Shown: positions 44,121-54,090, counted from the stretch's first letter. The stretch is DNA of 64,000 nt from Meghimatium bilineatum (GCA_034231615.1 CM067317.1:42596011-42660010), one strand, 5' to 3'. Made by a program: numbers and translations. Notes: generated from the sequence alone by a model not told the origin.

Positions 44121-44244
44121 AATTCTTATTTTCATATGAAATTGTGGGAAAGTTTCAGTTTGAACTCATAACCAAATTCATTTATGTGGAGATTTGTAGA
44201 CGCTCGGTTAATAGGGGCTACACACATGTATAAACACCTCTCTC

Positions 44245-44300
44245 TCACACACACACTCGCGCTCACACACACGCACGCACACACACACACACACACGAAG
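44245..44300. repeat. (CA)n microsatellite
   Basis: ACACACTCGCGCTCACACAC followed by pure CA dinucleotides. Confidence 0.9.
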
Positions 44301-44329
44301 AAATCACAGGGTGTCCTACAACAGAAACG

Positions 44330-44560
44330 GAGAGTTTCTTTACTTTGTTTCAGTTTGTTTTGTGTCGTCTCTGGCCTTCTAGTTTCACATTTCCAGTTGT
44401 CATGGATACTCTTTCGAACTTCCGGCATGTGCTCCAATTAGCTGTTATATTATTCTGGGCAGTGCATTCACACTCTTCGAGTGCTTTATTATGTTCTTTA
44501 TGAAGGACTTGTGGTCTAGACGTCGATTTATGTGTGTTTTCCTCAATTATACTATAGTAT
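44330..44560 (+). mobile_element. probable 5' PLE LTR-like module (decayed)
   Basis: Ends with TATGAAGGACTTGTGGTCTA-GACGTCGATTTATGTGTG (44499-44540), aligning with AAAGGCCTTTTGGTCGAAAC-GTCGATTTGTGTG at 45962. Preceded by the same T-rich, TTTCATTTT-type composition. With the copy at 45780-46015 it would flank the PLE coding fragment, the usual PLE arrangement. Confidence 0.45.
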
Positions 44561-45009
44561 GGACTCAACCTTCAAATGTGGCCCCAGTTTACGTTTCTCC
44601 TGATTGCCAATGGTTGTCGACACAAAGTGATCAAAGAAAATCATGGGAACATTAACATAGTGTCACTTTTCAAGCATGATTCCCCAGGACTGTATATTCG
44701 ACGAGAGATTGGGAGCAATCCCATAGCTCTTCGGTCTCTAGAAAAGCACGACGAGGAGAATGCATGTTGATAGTTATCGTAGCTCGTTGGTTTCAGACAC
44801 CCCATCCGCGCCCTTCAAAGACCCAGTCCTGATTGCACCAGGAGTTATGCTATAATTATTTTAGTCGTACTGTCACATCTTCTTCCGGTCTTGTGCCCTC
44901 ACTTAGAAAGTGTTTAGTGATTTTAATCACTGTTGAACCCCCTCTGTCTTAGCTTTCTTCTATACACATCTTCTCATCCCTCTGCCTGTCGTGATTCCCT
45001 TCCCTTCTC

Positions 45010-45772
45010 CCAACTTCTTCTTCGGCGCCTGTGCAGTTACGAAGATGACTTCATCGAGAAGGCTTACGAGATGATAGATTTCTTCCGCTGTCGCCTGTAC
45101 TCTGAGGCTGTCCTCAGGTCTGCCCTTCTTCGAGTGTGCAGTCTGTCTCGTAGGATAGCCTCTCAACCACTCGGAAGTCTTCCTCGTCTAACCGGACTAA
45201 GCTGGTTCTCACTTTCCACCCCCATATCAGTGCCGTTCACCATGCCTTTCTTCGTTACCTTCTCCTCCAGTCTGACCCCGAGACGCGGGAAGTGTTCTGT
45301 AACCCACCTCTTGTTGCTTACAGACGTGATAAGATCCTCAGGGATCTACTGGTCCGGAGTCACCTCCAACCTAACGTTCCTATTCGTTTTTGGTGCCTAT
45401 GTCACCCAGATCCGGTCTGTCACATTCCCTAAAGCCACTTTCACCATTGAGGAGAGCTTCACATGTGTGTCCCGCAACATCATCTATGCCAGCATATGCA
45501 AGCGTTGTGCCTTAACATATATAGGTGAAACTGGAAGGAGGCTCGCATATCGATTCTGCGAACATCTGTACAGCATAAAAAACCATTCGGGTTTGTCTGT
45601 TGACGTCCACTTTAATGGCACGGGGCATCTGTGCGCCCAGGACATTCAGGTGACGGCCATTAAGTCGTGCTTCTCTGACGACTGCGCCCGTCTAGCGCTT
45701 GAGAACCGCTACATTTATCAATATGGCACTCTTAAACCCAACGGCATTAATGAGCGTCTGTCTCATGTATGA
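45010..45772 (+). mobile_element. Penelope-like element: RT C terminus and GIY-YIG endonuclease
   Basis: Three frames are needed. Near 45015: LRRLCSYEDDFIEKAYEMID, FFRCRLYSEAVLRSALLRVC. Near 45190-45370: VLTFHPHISAVHHAFLRYLL, FCNPPLVAYRRDKILRDLLV-RS. From about 45410: FTIEESFTCVSRNIIYASIC, KRCALTYIGETGRRLAYRFC-EHL, ending LERLSHV-like. PPLVAYRRxKxLRDLLVRS and CxxC...YIGETGRRLxxRFxEHL are hallmarks of PLE RT and its GIY-YIG domain. The catalytic Tyr, Gly and Arg of GIY-YIG are present. Frameshifts inactivate it, and the RT core is missing. Confidence 0.9.
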
Positions 45773-45779
45773 CTTTAGT

Positions 45780-46015
45780 CGATCCATAGTTTCTGTTTGT
45801 TTCGTGTCACATGTTTGTTTTCATTTTTATATTTTCCTTGCCCGGTGTCATTTCGCCTCTTCCGATCAATCCAAGCTACTCATATCAATGTGGCCGTCGA
45901 TGTTATTACTGTTCGCTTTCTGTTATATGTTTTAATTTTGTTTCAATTGTCTGTCGTGATAAAGGCCTTTTGGTCGAAACGTCGATTTGTGTGTGTGTCA
46001 TTATGTGTGTTATCT
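45780..46015 (+). mobile_element. 3' PLE LTR-like module with hammerhead-like core
   Basis: Directly follows the GIY-YIG stop. The core at 45955-45980 reads GTGATAAAGG-CCTTTTGGTC-GAAAC. Stem II is GGCC/GGUC with a UUUU loop. It is followed by GTCGATTTGTGTGTGTGTCA. Hammerhead ribozymes are documented in PLE LTR-like repeats. Here CUGAUGA has decayed to GUGAUAA. Confidence 0.65.
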
Positions 46016-46317
46016 AGTATTAGCAAACTTTATTACCCTTTTCCTGGATCTACCTAGTGATTTTAATATACCATTCTTGTCCATAATTAATTTTCCTGGT
46101 ATTGTTGCATTCGTAGTCAATACATGTCGGTTCTTCATTACCGCGGACTCCCATGTGTCCAGGACAATCAATAAAGATAGTCTCCGCTGATTAAAATATG
46201 CAGTTTACTCTGCCAGCTAAATTTCTGAGCCACCCATTTTTGATGTTTCTTTGGATGGACAGTCTGTCATTGCATTTGTTTCTGAATGTATGCCAGAAAA
46301 TACATTTTAGCACCATC

Positions 46318-46384
46318 ATCGCCTGTGTGCTATCATCGCCTGTGTGCTATCATCGCCTGTGTGCTATCATCGCCTGTGTGCTAT
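46318..46384. repeat. 17-bp array at a SINE-2b 5' end
   Basis: Four copies of CATCGCCTGTGTGCTAT. The last runs into CGGGGTCC of the SINE-2b. The unit equals the SINE-2b start (ATCGCCCGTGTGTTGC) with changes. Confidence 0.8.
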
Positions 46385-46645
46385 CGGGGTCCACGAGGGT
46401 CGCAAATAATAGCAGAACTATTACTTGAAGGCTGTTAGATACAACTAAGATGGCTTCTATGAGGAATTGGGGGCCCCATCCCATCTAGAATCAAAATGAC
46501 CCATAAGCCGTGCTGAAGTCGGATATGTCAGATAGAAAGGCGCAGATATCGTAGCAACACTGTAAACCATAACATATTGCATCTCGTTCTCCAGACTACA
46601 TTTTACTCATCTACGGGAGTTTCAGAATAAACACAGAAGAAGAAT
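46372..46645 (+). mobile_element. SINE-2b copy, diverged
   Basis: GTGTGCTATCGGGGTCCACG, GGGGGCCCCATCCCATCTAG, GCTGAAGTCGGATATGTCAG, GCGCAGATATCGTAGCAACA, GTTCTCCAGACTACATTTTA and GAGTTTCAGAATAAACACAG, then GAAGAAGAA. Confidence 0.85.
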
Positions 46646-48009
46646 CTCCATTGTAATTGCCTCAGCGTTTATTTCCTTTTCTTTTTCTTGTTATATGTCT
46701 GGGTTTTTTTCCCTGAGAAACATAACTATTTCAACAGCTTTGACTGATAGCGAAAACGACCGACAAATTACACAGCTTGTCATCGTTATAAGTCATTTTG
46801 CAATATCATATTGACGAAGTTCATGTTGGGGAAAACGACTTTTAATGAAATCACTATTCTTTTAGTGAGACAAAGTCGCATGATCGAAACGTCGTACTTT
46901 GTAGATCTGTCACAATATCAATGAAGGAAATTTAAAGTTTCAGCTCACTTAACATAAAAACGCGTATCATTCCCGAATAAAAACTAAAAGAAATAAACAT
47001 CAATACCGCTATGTTGGGCACACTTGAAATTGTTCCAAACTTTATTAGGAAATCGATTTGCAGAATTCCTTCATTTCATTACGCGTGGGGAAATACGCAC
47101 AGTGCGGTGTGGCTTTTTGTTTTTTATTGGTGGCCCTTTGATGGCATTTCAGGTTTCACAGAAGGCATTATCGCTAATATTTGTTTATTATTTTGATGAG
47201 ATCACGTGATGTTAAGTGATGTTTTATTTTTAAAAAAATATTATCTCAATATATCAAAGTTAATGATTTGGTACGAGTTGGCTGTACCATGAAAAAGTAA
47301 GGCTATAAGCACAATTCTCTCATCTCAGCCTTTGATGTGACGCTGTGCGTATACATTATATATGATAGTTATACAGCCATTGCTGGTCCGTACATATGTC
47401 CAACATATATATCGCATAGAAGCTTTCATTTCTTAATTAATATGTACCTCCTATTGTGAGGTATGCTCTTTTCAACTACGGACGTTAGTCCAATTTAGTT
47501 ATATAAAAGCTGGAAACCAACAAAAACAGTGAAGTTAATGTGATATGTCGGTAGTATAGAACTTCCAACAGAATTAATTAGGACCTCATTCGTTAAGGTT
47601 TTAAAAAATTCTTATTGGGATTTCGGTTGGTCACTATTTATATACCTGGAGTCACCGTGGCTATTTTTGGCATGCTTTTCTGCGTATATAAATAGTGAAC
47701 AACGAAAAGTCGGACAAAAACGAATGGAGGTTCTAATTAATTCTGTTGGGAGGTCTTTAATGGAGATGGGCATGTTTCACGGTTCAGGTTATGGGCTGTC
47801 CATAATGTATGTCAACATTGTTTGCCATTTCTTGGACACCCCCCCCCCCTCACACACACACATGCATTTTACTATTGTCCACGTATAGAGTAGTTTATTC
47901 TAGATCATCTTGGGTTCGTGATACTACACAAGAAATGATGACGCATATATGCTAATACACAACTTCTTTGATCAATTGTTCAACATTCAGTATAATAATG
48001 ATCATGTAT
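46646..48009. other. no gene; PLE scrap, R4 and R6-like pieces
   Basis: CATGATCGAAACGTCGTAC at 46879-46897 is a hammerhead-like half-motif. R4 lies at 47440-47535 (CTCCTATTGTGAGGTATGCT, GTTAGTCCAATTTAGTTATA). 47605-47640 recalls R6 (GGTTGGTCACTATTTATA). A C run lies at 47827-47838. Confidence 0.5.
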
Positions 48010-48470
48010 CGAACCGTTTGTCTTAGGTCATTTTAGGTCTCCACAACTTGTTTTGCAGAGAAGCTCATTTGGGCTAGACTGTTGTCATGTGGACAAACTG
48101 AGACAATTCTGTAGTATGTGGTCTGTATCTGTGTCTCCGTTGCTGCTCCGCAGATGCTGATCGCAGAATAGCTGATAATAATTTCGTGTTGAGATGGCAG
48201 TATCCCTCTCGTTCTGTCTAAATATCGTGGCCTGTTAATTTCTATTAAATTTGTTATATTTTATCTTGCTCAGTGTAATAGTTTCGGTTTAGTTCTTTGC
48301 GTTTAAGGCACATGTATTGTTTTAGTAGAAACTTTACTTCCCTGAAACTTTGAGGTACGCATTTCTAAGATAGGTTGCCTGCCGGTTTTATTAAAGCATC
48401 TGTTTTGTTTTCTTTTTCGTTACCAGAGATGCGATAGTGGGACATTGCCAGAATGTGATCCTTTGTAACC
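48010..48470 (-). mobile_element. RNaseH-LINE fragment: RNase H end and C-terminal domain
   Basis: Minus frames read HYRISGNEKENKTDALIKPA-GNLS, resembling the RNase H GISGNExADxLA segment. Shifted frames follow with a TDHILQNCLSLST-like CxxC/HxxxC segment and KLWRPK. The order RNase H, then QTxDHILQ-C-L, then LWxPK matches the C terminus seen at 56528-56842. Confidence 0.6.
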
Positions 48471-48574
48471 TTTCTATGAGGGTTAGATCGACCACCATTA
48501 TTTATCTCAGTACTACCTAGTATTTTATCACAGGAACCACATAAAAACAACCAACGTTGTGCTACCACTGTTAA

Positions 48575-48995
48575 ACATGGACAACTACAGCACGAGACAA
48601 ATGTAAACTTGTAACAGCTGAAATGGCATGTTTATGCAGAATCCTAGGAATATCGCTAAGAGACAGAGTGAGAAACGAGGACATTCCACAAAAATTAGGC
48701 ACCATCCCAATCTTGTAATATATTACTTGGTTATTACAGGACAACATATCAAATGCTTTGCACACATCAGCAGACAAGCATCAGACAGCATACCACAGCA
48801 AGCTATGCTACACAGATACAGTGATGGCAGACCTAGAGGCCGACCACGAAAACGATAGACCATTGAAATAAAAGAGGCGACAAATTCCTCAATATACTCA
48901 ACACACACGAGTGCCATCTCCAGAAAACTCTTCTACCCCTGACCCTGAAAGGCAATAAAGGGTATAGCGAATAGATAGATATATAGATAGATAGG
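48575..48995 (+). mobile_element. LINE C-terminal fragment with (GATA)n tail
   Basis: Shifted frames: CRILGISLRDRVRNEDIPQK, then GRPRGRPRKR. It ends GGCAATAAAGGGTATAGCGA followed by ATAGATAGATA. Homologous to 56870-57260, and broken by stops and shifts. Confidence 0.8.
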
Positions 48996-49052
48996 AACCA
49001 CATAGGGAAAAAAATGAAGTTTCGATCTAAATACTTCTATAAAATACTCAAT

Positions 49053-49337
49053 CGCCCGTGTGTTGCCGGGGCCGAAAGGGGAGCAAAGAATAGCAACACT
49101 GTTTACCTTCCATGCATTTCGTAAGAGGCGACTAAGGAGGTTATGGGATGGAGTTGACTGTCCCGTCCCATATAGTGTCAGTGACCCAACGCCATGCTGA
49201 AGTCGGATGTGTCAGACCGAAAGGCGCAGATATCGCAGCAATGATGTAAACCATGATACAACGCATTCTGTTTCCGGACTACATGCTGCTAATCTGCAGG
49301 AGTTTGAGAACGAACGCAGAAGAAGATGAAGAAGAAG
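49053..49337 (+). mobile_element. SINE-2b, full length, best reference copy, with TSD
   Basis: 285 bp from CGCCCGTGTGTTGCCGGGGC to the GAAGATGAAGAAGAAG tail, flanked by AAATACTCAAT at 49042-49052 and 49338-49348. The head stem GTGTTGC/GCAACAC is intact, and the GTAAGAGGCGACTAAGGAGG block is complete. It is the best copy here for defining the family ends. Confidence 0.96.
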
Positions 49338-49449
49338 AAATACTCAATGTATCACACAAGTAAAAGACAACAGTGCGTATGATCACATTCATCTCGGTGA
49401 TGTGATTGATCTTGGACAGTACCTAATTTTTGCCGTTCTGTCATGTTGT

Positions 49450-49476
49450 GTTTTTTTTTTTTTTTTTTTTTTTTTA
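49450..49476. repeat. T26 run
   Basis: An uninterrupted T tract of about 26 bases. No SINE body is attached on either side. Confidence 0.9.
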
Positions 49477-50139
49477 AATGCCGTTAGATTGAAATTCTGA
49501 TTTGTGTTTTCCTTCTTTTCTTCAAGTAATTCATACTCCTTCATTGTTACGTTGTCAATTTTCTCTTATCGATTCATAGTTCTGCTGTAGTTTTACCGAC
49601 TAGTGACTATTATTTCGTCTAACTGCCTGTCCTAATTTTCAACTTACATATTTCGAAATAATGTCCAGTATCTTGTAATATTGTCTCTAACGATGCCTTA
49701 CGTAATTCGGATCTATTTTCTGAAATCCATCTTTTGATTGTAGCTGGAGGCATCATATAATGTCGCCACAGTGGACTGTGTGCGTGTGTGACATTCATGG
49801 ATGATCCGATATAGAAGAATGACGTAATGAGCAGTGCGTTTAGCTGTGACCCTCGGTAATATAAGACATATTAGCTAAATGGATAAACCAGCCTTCTAAA
49901 GTGACCAATTTTACCATTTACGTAATTTCTTTTGGCCGTCGCACAAAGTGTAATCATAGTGGCCAATGAAAATATCAGGAATAGTCAAATGAGTCGTTAA
50001 GAAAGCTAGATTTTCCATTAGTCAGTAGGTATTTTATTGTAAACGGTCATGTTTAAACAAATTGCATTTTTTAGTAATATTTTTGTATTGTCACAAAAAA
50101 CAACATTCAAAAAATGATAAATACATTGTGTAATATGAA
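49477..50139. other. no gene; R6-like block at 49860-50030
   Basis: GTGGCCAATGAAAATATC, AGTCAAATGAGTCGTTAAGA and TTTTCCATTAGTCAGTAGGT are shared with 17072-17099 and with 57829-57875. Non-coding dispersed repeat. Confidence 0.45.
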
Positions 50140-50900
50140 TTTGTCATTAGAGGTGAGGAAGAGAGTTCTTCAGTGCCATATAATTTATACACTAACATAT
50201 GGATGGGAGTCTTGGACAGTAAAAAGTAAAGTAGTAAAGTAAAGTAACCCATAGCATTTATTAATGCCGTAGGGGTGTGAGATGTTAGCGATCTCACATT
50301 TCACAGGCTCTGCAAATGAGGGCGGTAGCCATCTCCTCTCCCTCGCAGTCTTTACTTCCCGGATTAATCCGGTACCCATTTAAGGCTGGGTCGACATGGG
50401 AGCCGTTGCGATCTGAAAACATTTCCGCCTCAACTGGGGAATGAACCCAGGACCACTCATATGCGAAGCCAGTGCGCTAACCACTGCGCTAACGCGGCTC
50501 CCCTTGGACAGTAAACAGACAGGAAAATGATAATTAGAGATAGTAGAGATGTGGTTCTACAGAACAGTTCTCAGAATACCATGGGCTGCCAGGAAAACTA
50601 ATGTGGTGGTATTGAAAGAGTCACATGAGAGACGGAGCTTAATCAATAATTTAAGAAAAAAAGACAATCTTCATTTGTTTTTCTACGGCATGAGACAACG
50701 AGGCTTGGAGAACATAGTCACAACAGGCAAGATTGAAGGCAACAGAGACAGAGGGCGACAACATGATTCATTTTTGAGAGTTTAACAACCTGGCACGGCA
50801 GAGAAACAACAACGGCCTTGATACATAATACTGGAGATAGAGAGCCATGGAGAGCCATGGCCGCCTCTGCCAGCCAACATGACACCTGATGATGATGAGT
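50140..50900 (+). mobile_element. RTE-LINE tail interrupted by SINE-1
   Basis: The left part ends YTLTYGWESWTVN, the right part restarts at the duplicated site and reads EMWFYRTVLRIPWAARKTNV, FFYGMRQRGLENIVTTGKIE and GNRDRGRQ, ending ACATGACACCTGATGATGAT-GA. This is the RT C terminus (YG-E-WT, E-W-YR--LRI-W, GLE--VTTGKIEG-R-RGRQ) with stops near 50533. Confidence 0.88.
50224..50502 (-). mobile_element. SINE-1, full length, with 13-bp TSD
   Basis: The minus-strand head is GGGAGCCGCGTTAGCGCAGT (A box TAGCGCAGTGG) and TCCTGGGTTCATTCCCC (B box). The body is GGCGGAAATGTTTTCAGATC, CGACCCAGCCTTAAATGGGT, CGGATTAATCCGGGAAGTAA, GAGATCGCTAACATCTCACA and TAATGCTATGGGTTACTTTA, with a (CTTTA)n-like tail. 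CTTGGACAGTAAA flanks it at 50211-50223 and 50503-50515. It interrupts an RTE-LINE codon for Trp-Thr-Val. Confidence 0.97.
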
Positions 50901-51059
50901 GTTGACATTAACTTGTAAGACATACGTTAGAAAGGTCCCCTATTGGACTGAGGGAGCATCAAGGAGGGTAACTGATAAGCTACCATAACCGGCTCAGAAA
51001 GCAATGGCAAACTACTTGGCGTATGCAATGCCAAGAAAATCATGATCAGCACCAATGTA

Positions 51060-51850
51060 CACCTACAATAGGCATTTACAAAAATAAGCTAGAAAAAGTC
51101 AATAGCTTAGTATATCTGTGTTCAACCATCAACACCACAGGAGATTGCTGAGCAGAGAGATAATAAAGAGACTAGAAATGTTCCTACCAACACACAAACA
51201 AATAAGAAAAGAAAAATATATGACAAGAGGCAAACAGAAAAAAAAAAGTTGCAACTATTAAGACGATATATTTTTTTAGTGGCAAAATGTGTCTGTGAGG
51301 CGTGGACAATGGCATCCGCAATGGGGGAAAAAATATCAGTATTCGAAATAAAATAATATAGAAATAATATAAAATAATATATAATATCGAGCCGCGTTAG
51401 CGCAGTGGTTAGCGCACTGGCTTCGCATATGAGTGGTCCTGGGTTCATTCCCCAGCTGAGGCGGAAATGTTTTCAGATCGCAACGGCTCCCAGGTCGACC
51501 CAGCCTTAAATGGGAAGTAAAGACTGCGAGAGAGAGGAGATGGTTACCGCCCTCATTTGCAGAGCCTGTGAAATGTGAGATCGCTAACATCTCACACCCC
51601 TACGGCATTAATAAATGCTATGGGTTACTTTACTTTTTTTTTACTTAATATAGAAAGGTTCTAAGAAAGACATACCAACAAGTAAAGACCTGACATTAGA
51701 AACAAAACTGGCTCCTCAACACTATATTTTTTTTAAAACGCGAACATATTGTGGACATATAAAAAGACACAGAGGTTTAGAAAGATTAATCATGGAAGGA
51801 ATATTCTAGGGAAGAGAACGAGAGGCAGACCACGACTGTGATCAATTTCA
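51060..51850 (+). mobile_element. LINE tail interrupted by SINE-1
   Basis: Left frames: LEKVNSLVYLCSTINTTGDC, then VAKCVCEAWTMASAMGEKIS and VFEIK. Right frames continue YRKVLRKTYQQ after the SINE, then a RGRERGRPRL-like end near 51820. VNSxVYLxSTIxTTGDC is the YLG...DG segment of a non-LTR RT. Multiple stops are present. Confidence 0.75.
51386..51650 (+). mobile_element. SINE-1 copy
   Basis: Head GAGCCGCGTTAGCGCAGTGG, B box GGGTTCATTCCCC, same body as 50224-50502, but lacking the GTACCGGATTAATCC block, and ending GGGTTACTTTACTTTTTTTT. The target was AT-rich LINE sequence; AATATAGAAA occurs on both sides. Confidence 0.95.
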
Positions 51851-51949
51851 TTGTACTCGCGTTTCATTGTACCTATCGAGAGTACGACTACTTATTATCA
51901 AGCGATGGACCCCAGGGATCTTACAAAAACACTTTATAAACAATACTTC

Positions 51950-52015
51950 GCGAATGAGAGTCGAACTCACGACCTCTTGAGCACAAAGGTAACGACTTAA
52001 TAACTACAACAGGGA
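51950..52015 (-). mobile_element. tRNA-like SINE head (weak)
   Basis: The minus strand contains CTCAAGAGGTCGTGAGTTCG-ACTCTC, a good B box, and GTTGTAGTTATTAAGTCG in place of an A box. The remaining arms do not pair well. Confidence 0.4.
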
Positions 52016-52089
52016 GATCCACAGACAAAAATATAGATCATTAGAGTGTAAATCTCTTTTGGTCCTGATAATTGACTCAGCGGAGATGT

Positions 52090-52330
52090 TGAACATACAT
52101 ATTGTCAGTACTTCAGTCACATTATGAGAGTGAACCCAATCCAAATACCAATAAGAGCATATAACAAAAGAATATCCGGGCGTAAAGCCAAAGTTAGACC
52201 AAGAAAACGGTGGATAGAAAACATCAAGATAGCCTTGAACAAACACGGACTAAATGCAACCAGGGCGACACATCTGGCCTTGAAACGACAGCTTAAGCTC
52301 CCATCTCTACGCTTAACGGCAAGTATCTTC
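52090..52330 (+). mobile_element. LINE-C C-terminal tail, open frame
   Basis: HIMRVNPIQIPIRAYNKRIS, GRKAKVRPRKRWIENIKIAL, NKHGLNATRATHLALKRQLK, then LPSLRLTAS. Close to 5845-6062 and ancestral in form to the array-bearing copy at 22925-23400. Its end is the target of a SINE-2b insertion. Confidence 0.85.
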
Positions 52331-52618
52331 TTCTTCTTCGTTCGTTCTCAAACTCCTGCAGATTAGCAGGATGTAGTCCAGAGAACGGAATGCGTTATGT
52401 CATGGTTTACAACATTGCTGCGATATCTGCGTTTTTCGGCCTGATCAACCGACTTCAGTGTGGCTTTGGTTCATTGGCCATATATCGAATGGCCACATAT
52501 GGCCATATACAGCCAACTCCATCCCATAACCTCCTTAGTCGCCTCTTGCGACATGCTTGGAAGGTAAACAGTGTTGCTATTCTTTGCTCCCCTTTCGGGC
52601 CCCGGCAACACACGAGCG
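52325..52618 (-). mobile_element. SINE-2b, full length, with 10-bp TSD
   Basis: Reverse copy from TTCTTCTTCTTCGTTCGTTC to GGCCCCGGCAACACACGAGC, flanked by AACGGCAAGT at 52315-52324 and 52619-52628. An extra GGCCATATATCGAATGGCCA-CATATGGCCATATA palindromic stretch near 52477-52508 is absent from other copies. Confidence 0.95.
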
Positions 52619-52628
52619 AACGGCAAGT

Positions 52629-53092
52629 TTGAAGCTAAACTCCTGGAAATTATCTTTACAACCACCTGCTACTATGACGTGCCACATCTCGTAAAATAAT
52701 CCTTGTTTGTATCGAGATGTCTGTGGTAAATATCGTCTTGAAAATGGCGCTACATGTTAGAGAACGTGCGATGCAGCTCGATGCTATAATTTTCACTTTT
52801 GATCATATTTTTCACATTTCATAAAGCAATCTTGATTTCACCAACAAAGATTCAGTAAAGGTAACCTACGATGTGGAGATTATCCTTTTTGTTCTGGTTA
52901 CGGTTATAAGAGAAACCTTCAGAATAAAGTTTAGCAAGAGTATTAAATTACATATAAAAGGTTCACACACGTTACATTACAAACTTTTTTTTTGGGGGGG
53001 GGGGTATAGATGAACGGAAATGGGTACACGTGTTACCAATCTTTGTAAGCAAAACAAGCTAGTGAACAAAATAAACGAGACACAGTGACAAA
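52629..53092. other. no gene; G run near 52990
   Basis: TTTTTTTTTGGGGGGGGGGG at 52985-53005. No reading frame was recognised. Confidence 0.5.
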
Positions 53093-53125
53093 CGACGTTT
53101 CGACTAAAAGCCTTCATCAGGACGA
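53093..53125 (-). ncRNA. hammerhead-like ribozyme core, best copy
   Basis: The minus strand reads CTGATGA at 53120-53114, then AGGCTTTTAGTC (stem II GGCU/AGUC, three-base loop, one extra A), then GAAAC at 53101-53097, then GTCGTTTGTC. All conserved core bases of CUGANGA...GAA are present. Stem III can form only 2-3 bp (ACG/UGU) before a GUC, and stem I does not clearly close, so activity is doubtful. The surrounding 53080-53245 resembles other PLE LTR-like modules. Confidence 0.45.
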
Positions 53126-53262
53126 ATGACAACAAATACAACCAGCAATATACTAAACATAAGAAAGCACATATGGTACGACGATGGTAGGATGAAGAGA
53201 TTGCGATGTGGTATGAAACATATAATAGGTAAGAGAAAGAGAAGCCGGAAGGGCCAAGAAAG

Positions 53263-53475
53263 ACAAGAGAAGATAGATTAAGTATGACTAGTGGATAGTG
53301 TGGACAAGAGAAGATAGATTAAGCATGACTAGTGGATAGTGTGGACAAGAGAAGATAGATTAAGCATGACTAGTGGATAGTGTGGACAAGAGAAGATAGA
53401 TTAAGCATGACTAGTGGATAGTGTGGACAAGAGAAGATAGATTAAGCATGACTAGTGGATAGTGTGGACAAGAGA
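53263..53475. repeat. 41-bp tandem repeat, about 5 units
   Basis: Units read CAAGAGAAGATAGATTAAGC + ATGACTAGTGGATAGTGTGGA with one base different in the first unit. Confidence 0.95.
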
Positions 53476-53995
53476 GTGATGATGCCATTGACTGAAACGA
53501 ATAAGTGTAACATAAAAATTTTTTAATGTATACGGGTTGCTTGTCTCAGCGTGAGTTCTTTTGGCAGCCAACGGTAATAACAATAAGCCAGTATACACTG
53601 TGGCCATAGGAATGTGATGGTACTACCTACGTGCGTGTATGCTTGCTCACTAGAAAATGGAGCAGTAACGATCGCAGCTGTGTGTTCTGACTGGGTTCAA
53701 CGAAGCAAAACTTGTCAAATAAAGTAAACACAGCTCACACTCCCACCCCCCTCTTCCAATCCACTCCTATCACAACCATGCCATTGAGACAATGACAACA
53801 GAGCATATACGAGTTCCAGTCTCACCTCGGTTACTCAATTTAGGAAGTGGCATACGTGTGCTTTTGTCAGAAAGGTTAATGGCTGTCAAGAAATACCAGC
53901 TCATAGCCCTGGAGATTATGTCATCATCATCATTTAATGGTTAGTCGTCCCAAATTTTATATGTGCGTTTCCATATTATTGCAATTACTGTACAT
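53476..53995. other. no gene recognised
   Basis: Unassigned sequence. CATCATCATCATTTAATGG at 53924 may be an RTE 3' tail. Confidence 0.45.
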
Positions 53996-54090
53996 TATCA
54001 AGCACCGTGTCCACAACGATGGTTGGCTGGAGACGACATTCACAATCCTCTGTCTTTTTTTACTTGGTGGTGCACTCTGATAGAGGCAGA
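53996..54090 (-). mobile_element. RTE-LINE 3' fragment
   Basis: AAGCACCGTGTCCACAACGA, TGGTTGGCTGGAGACGACAT and CTTGGTGGTGCACTCTGATA match 7453-7532. Short fragment. Confidence 0.6.
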
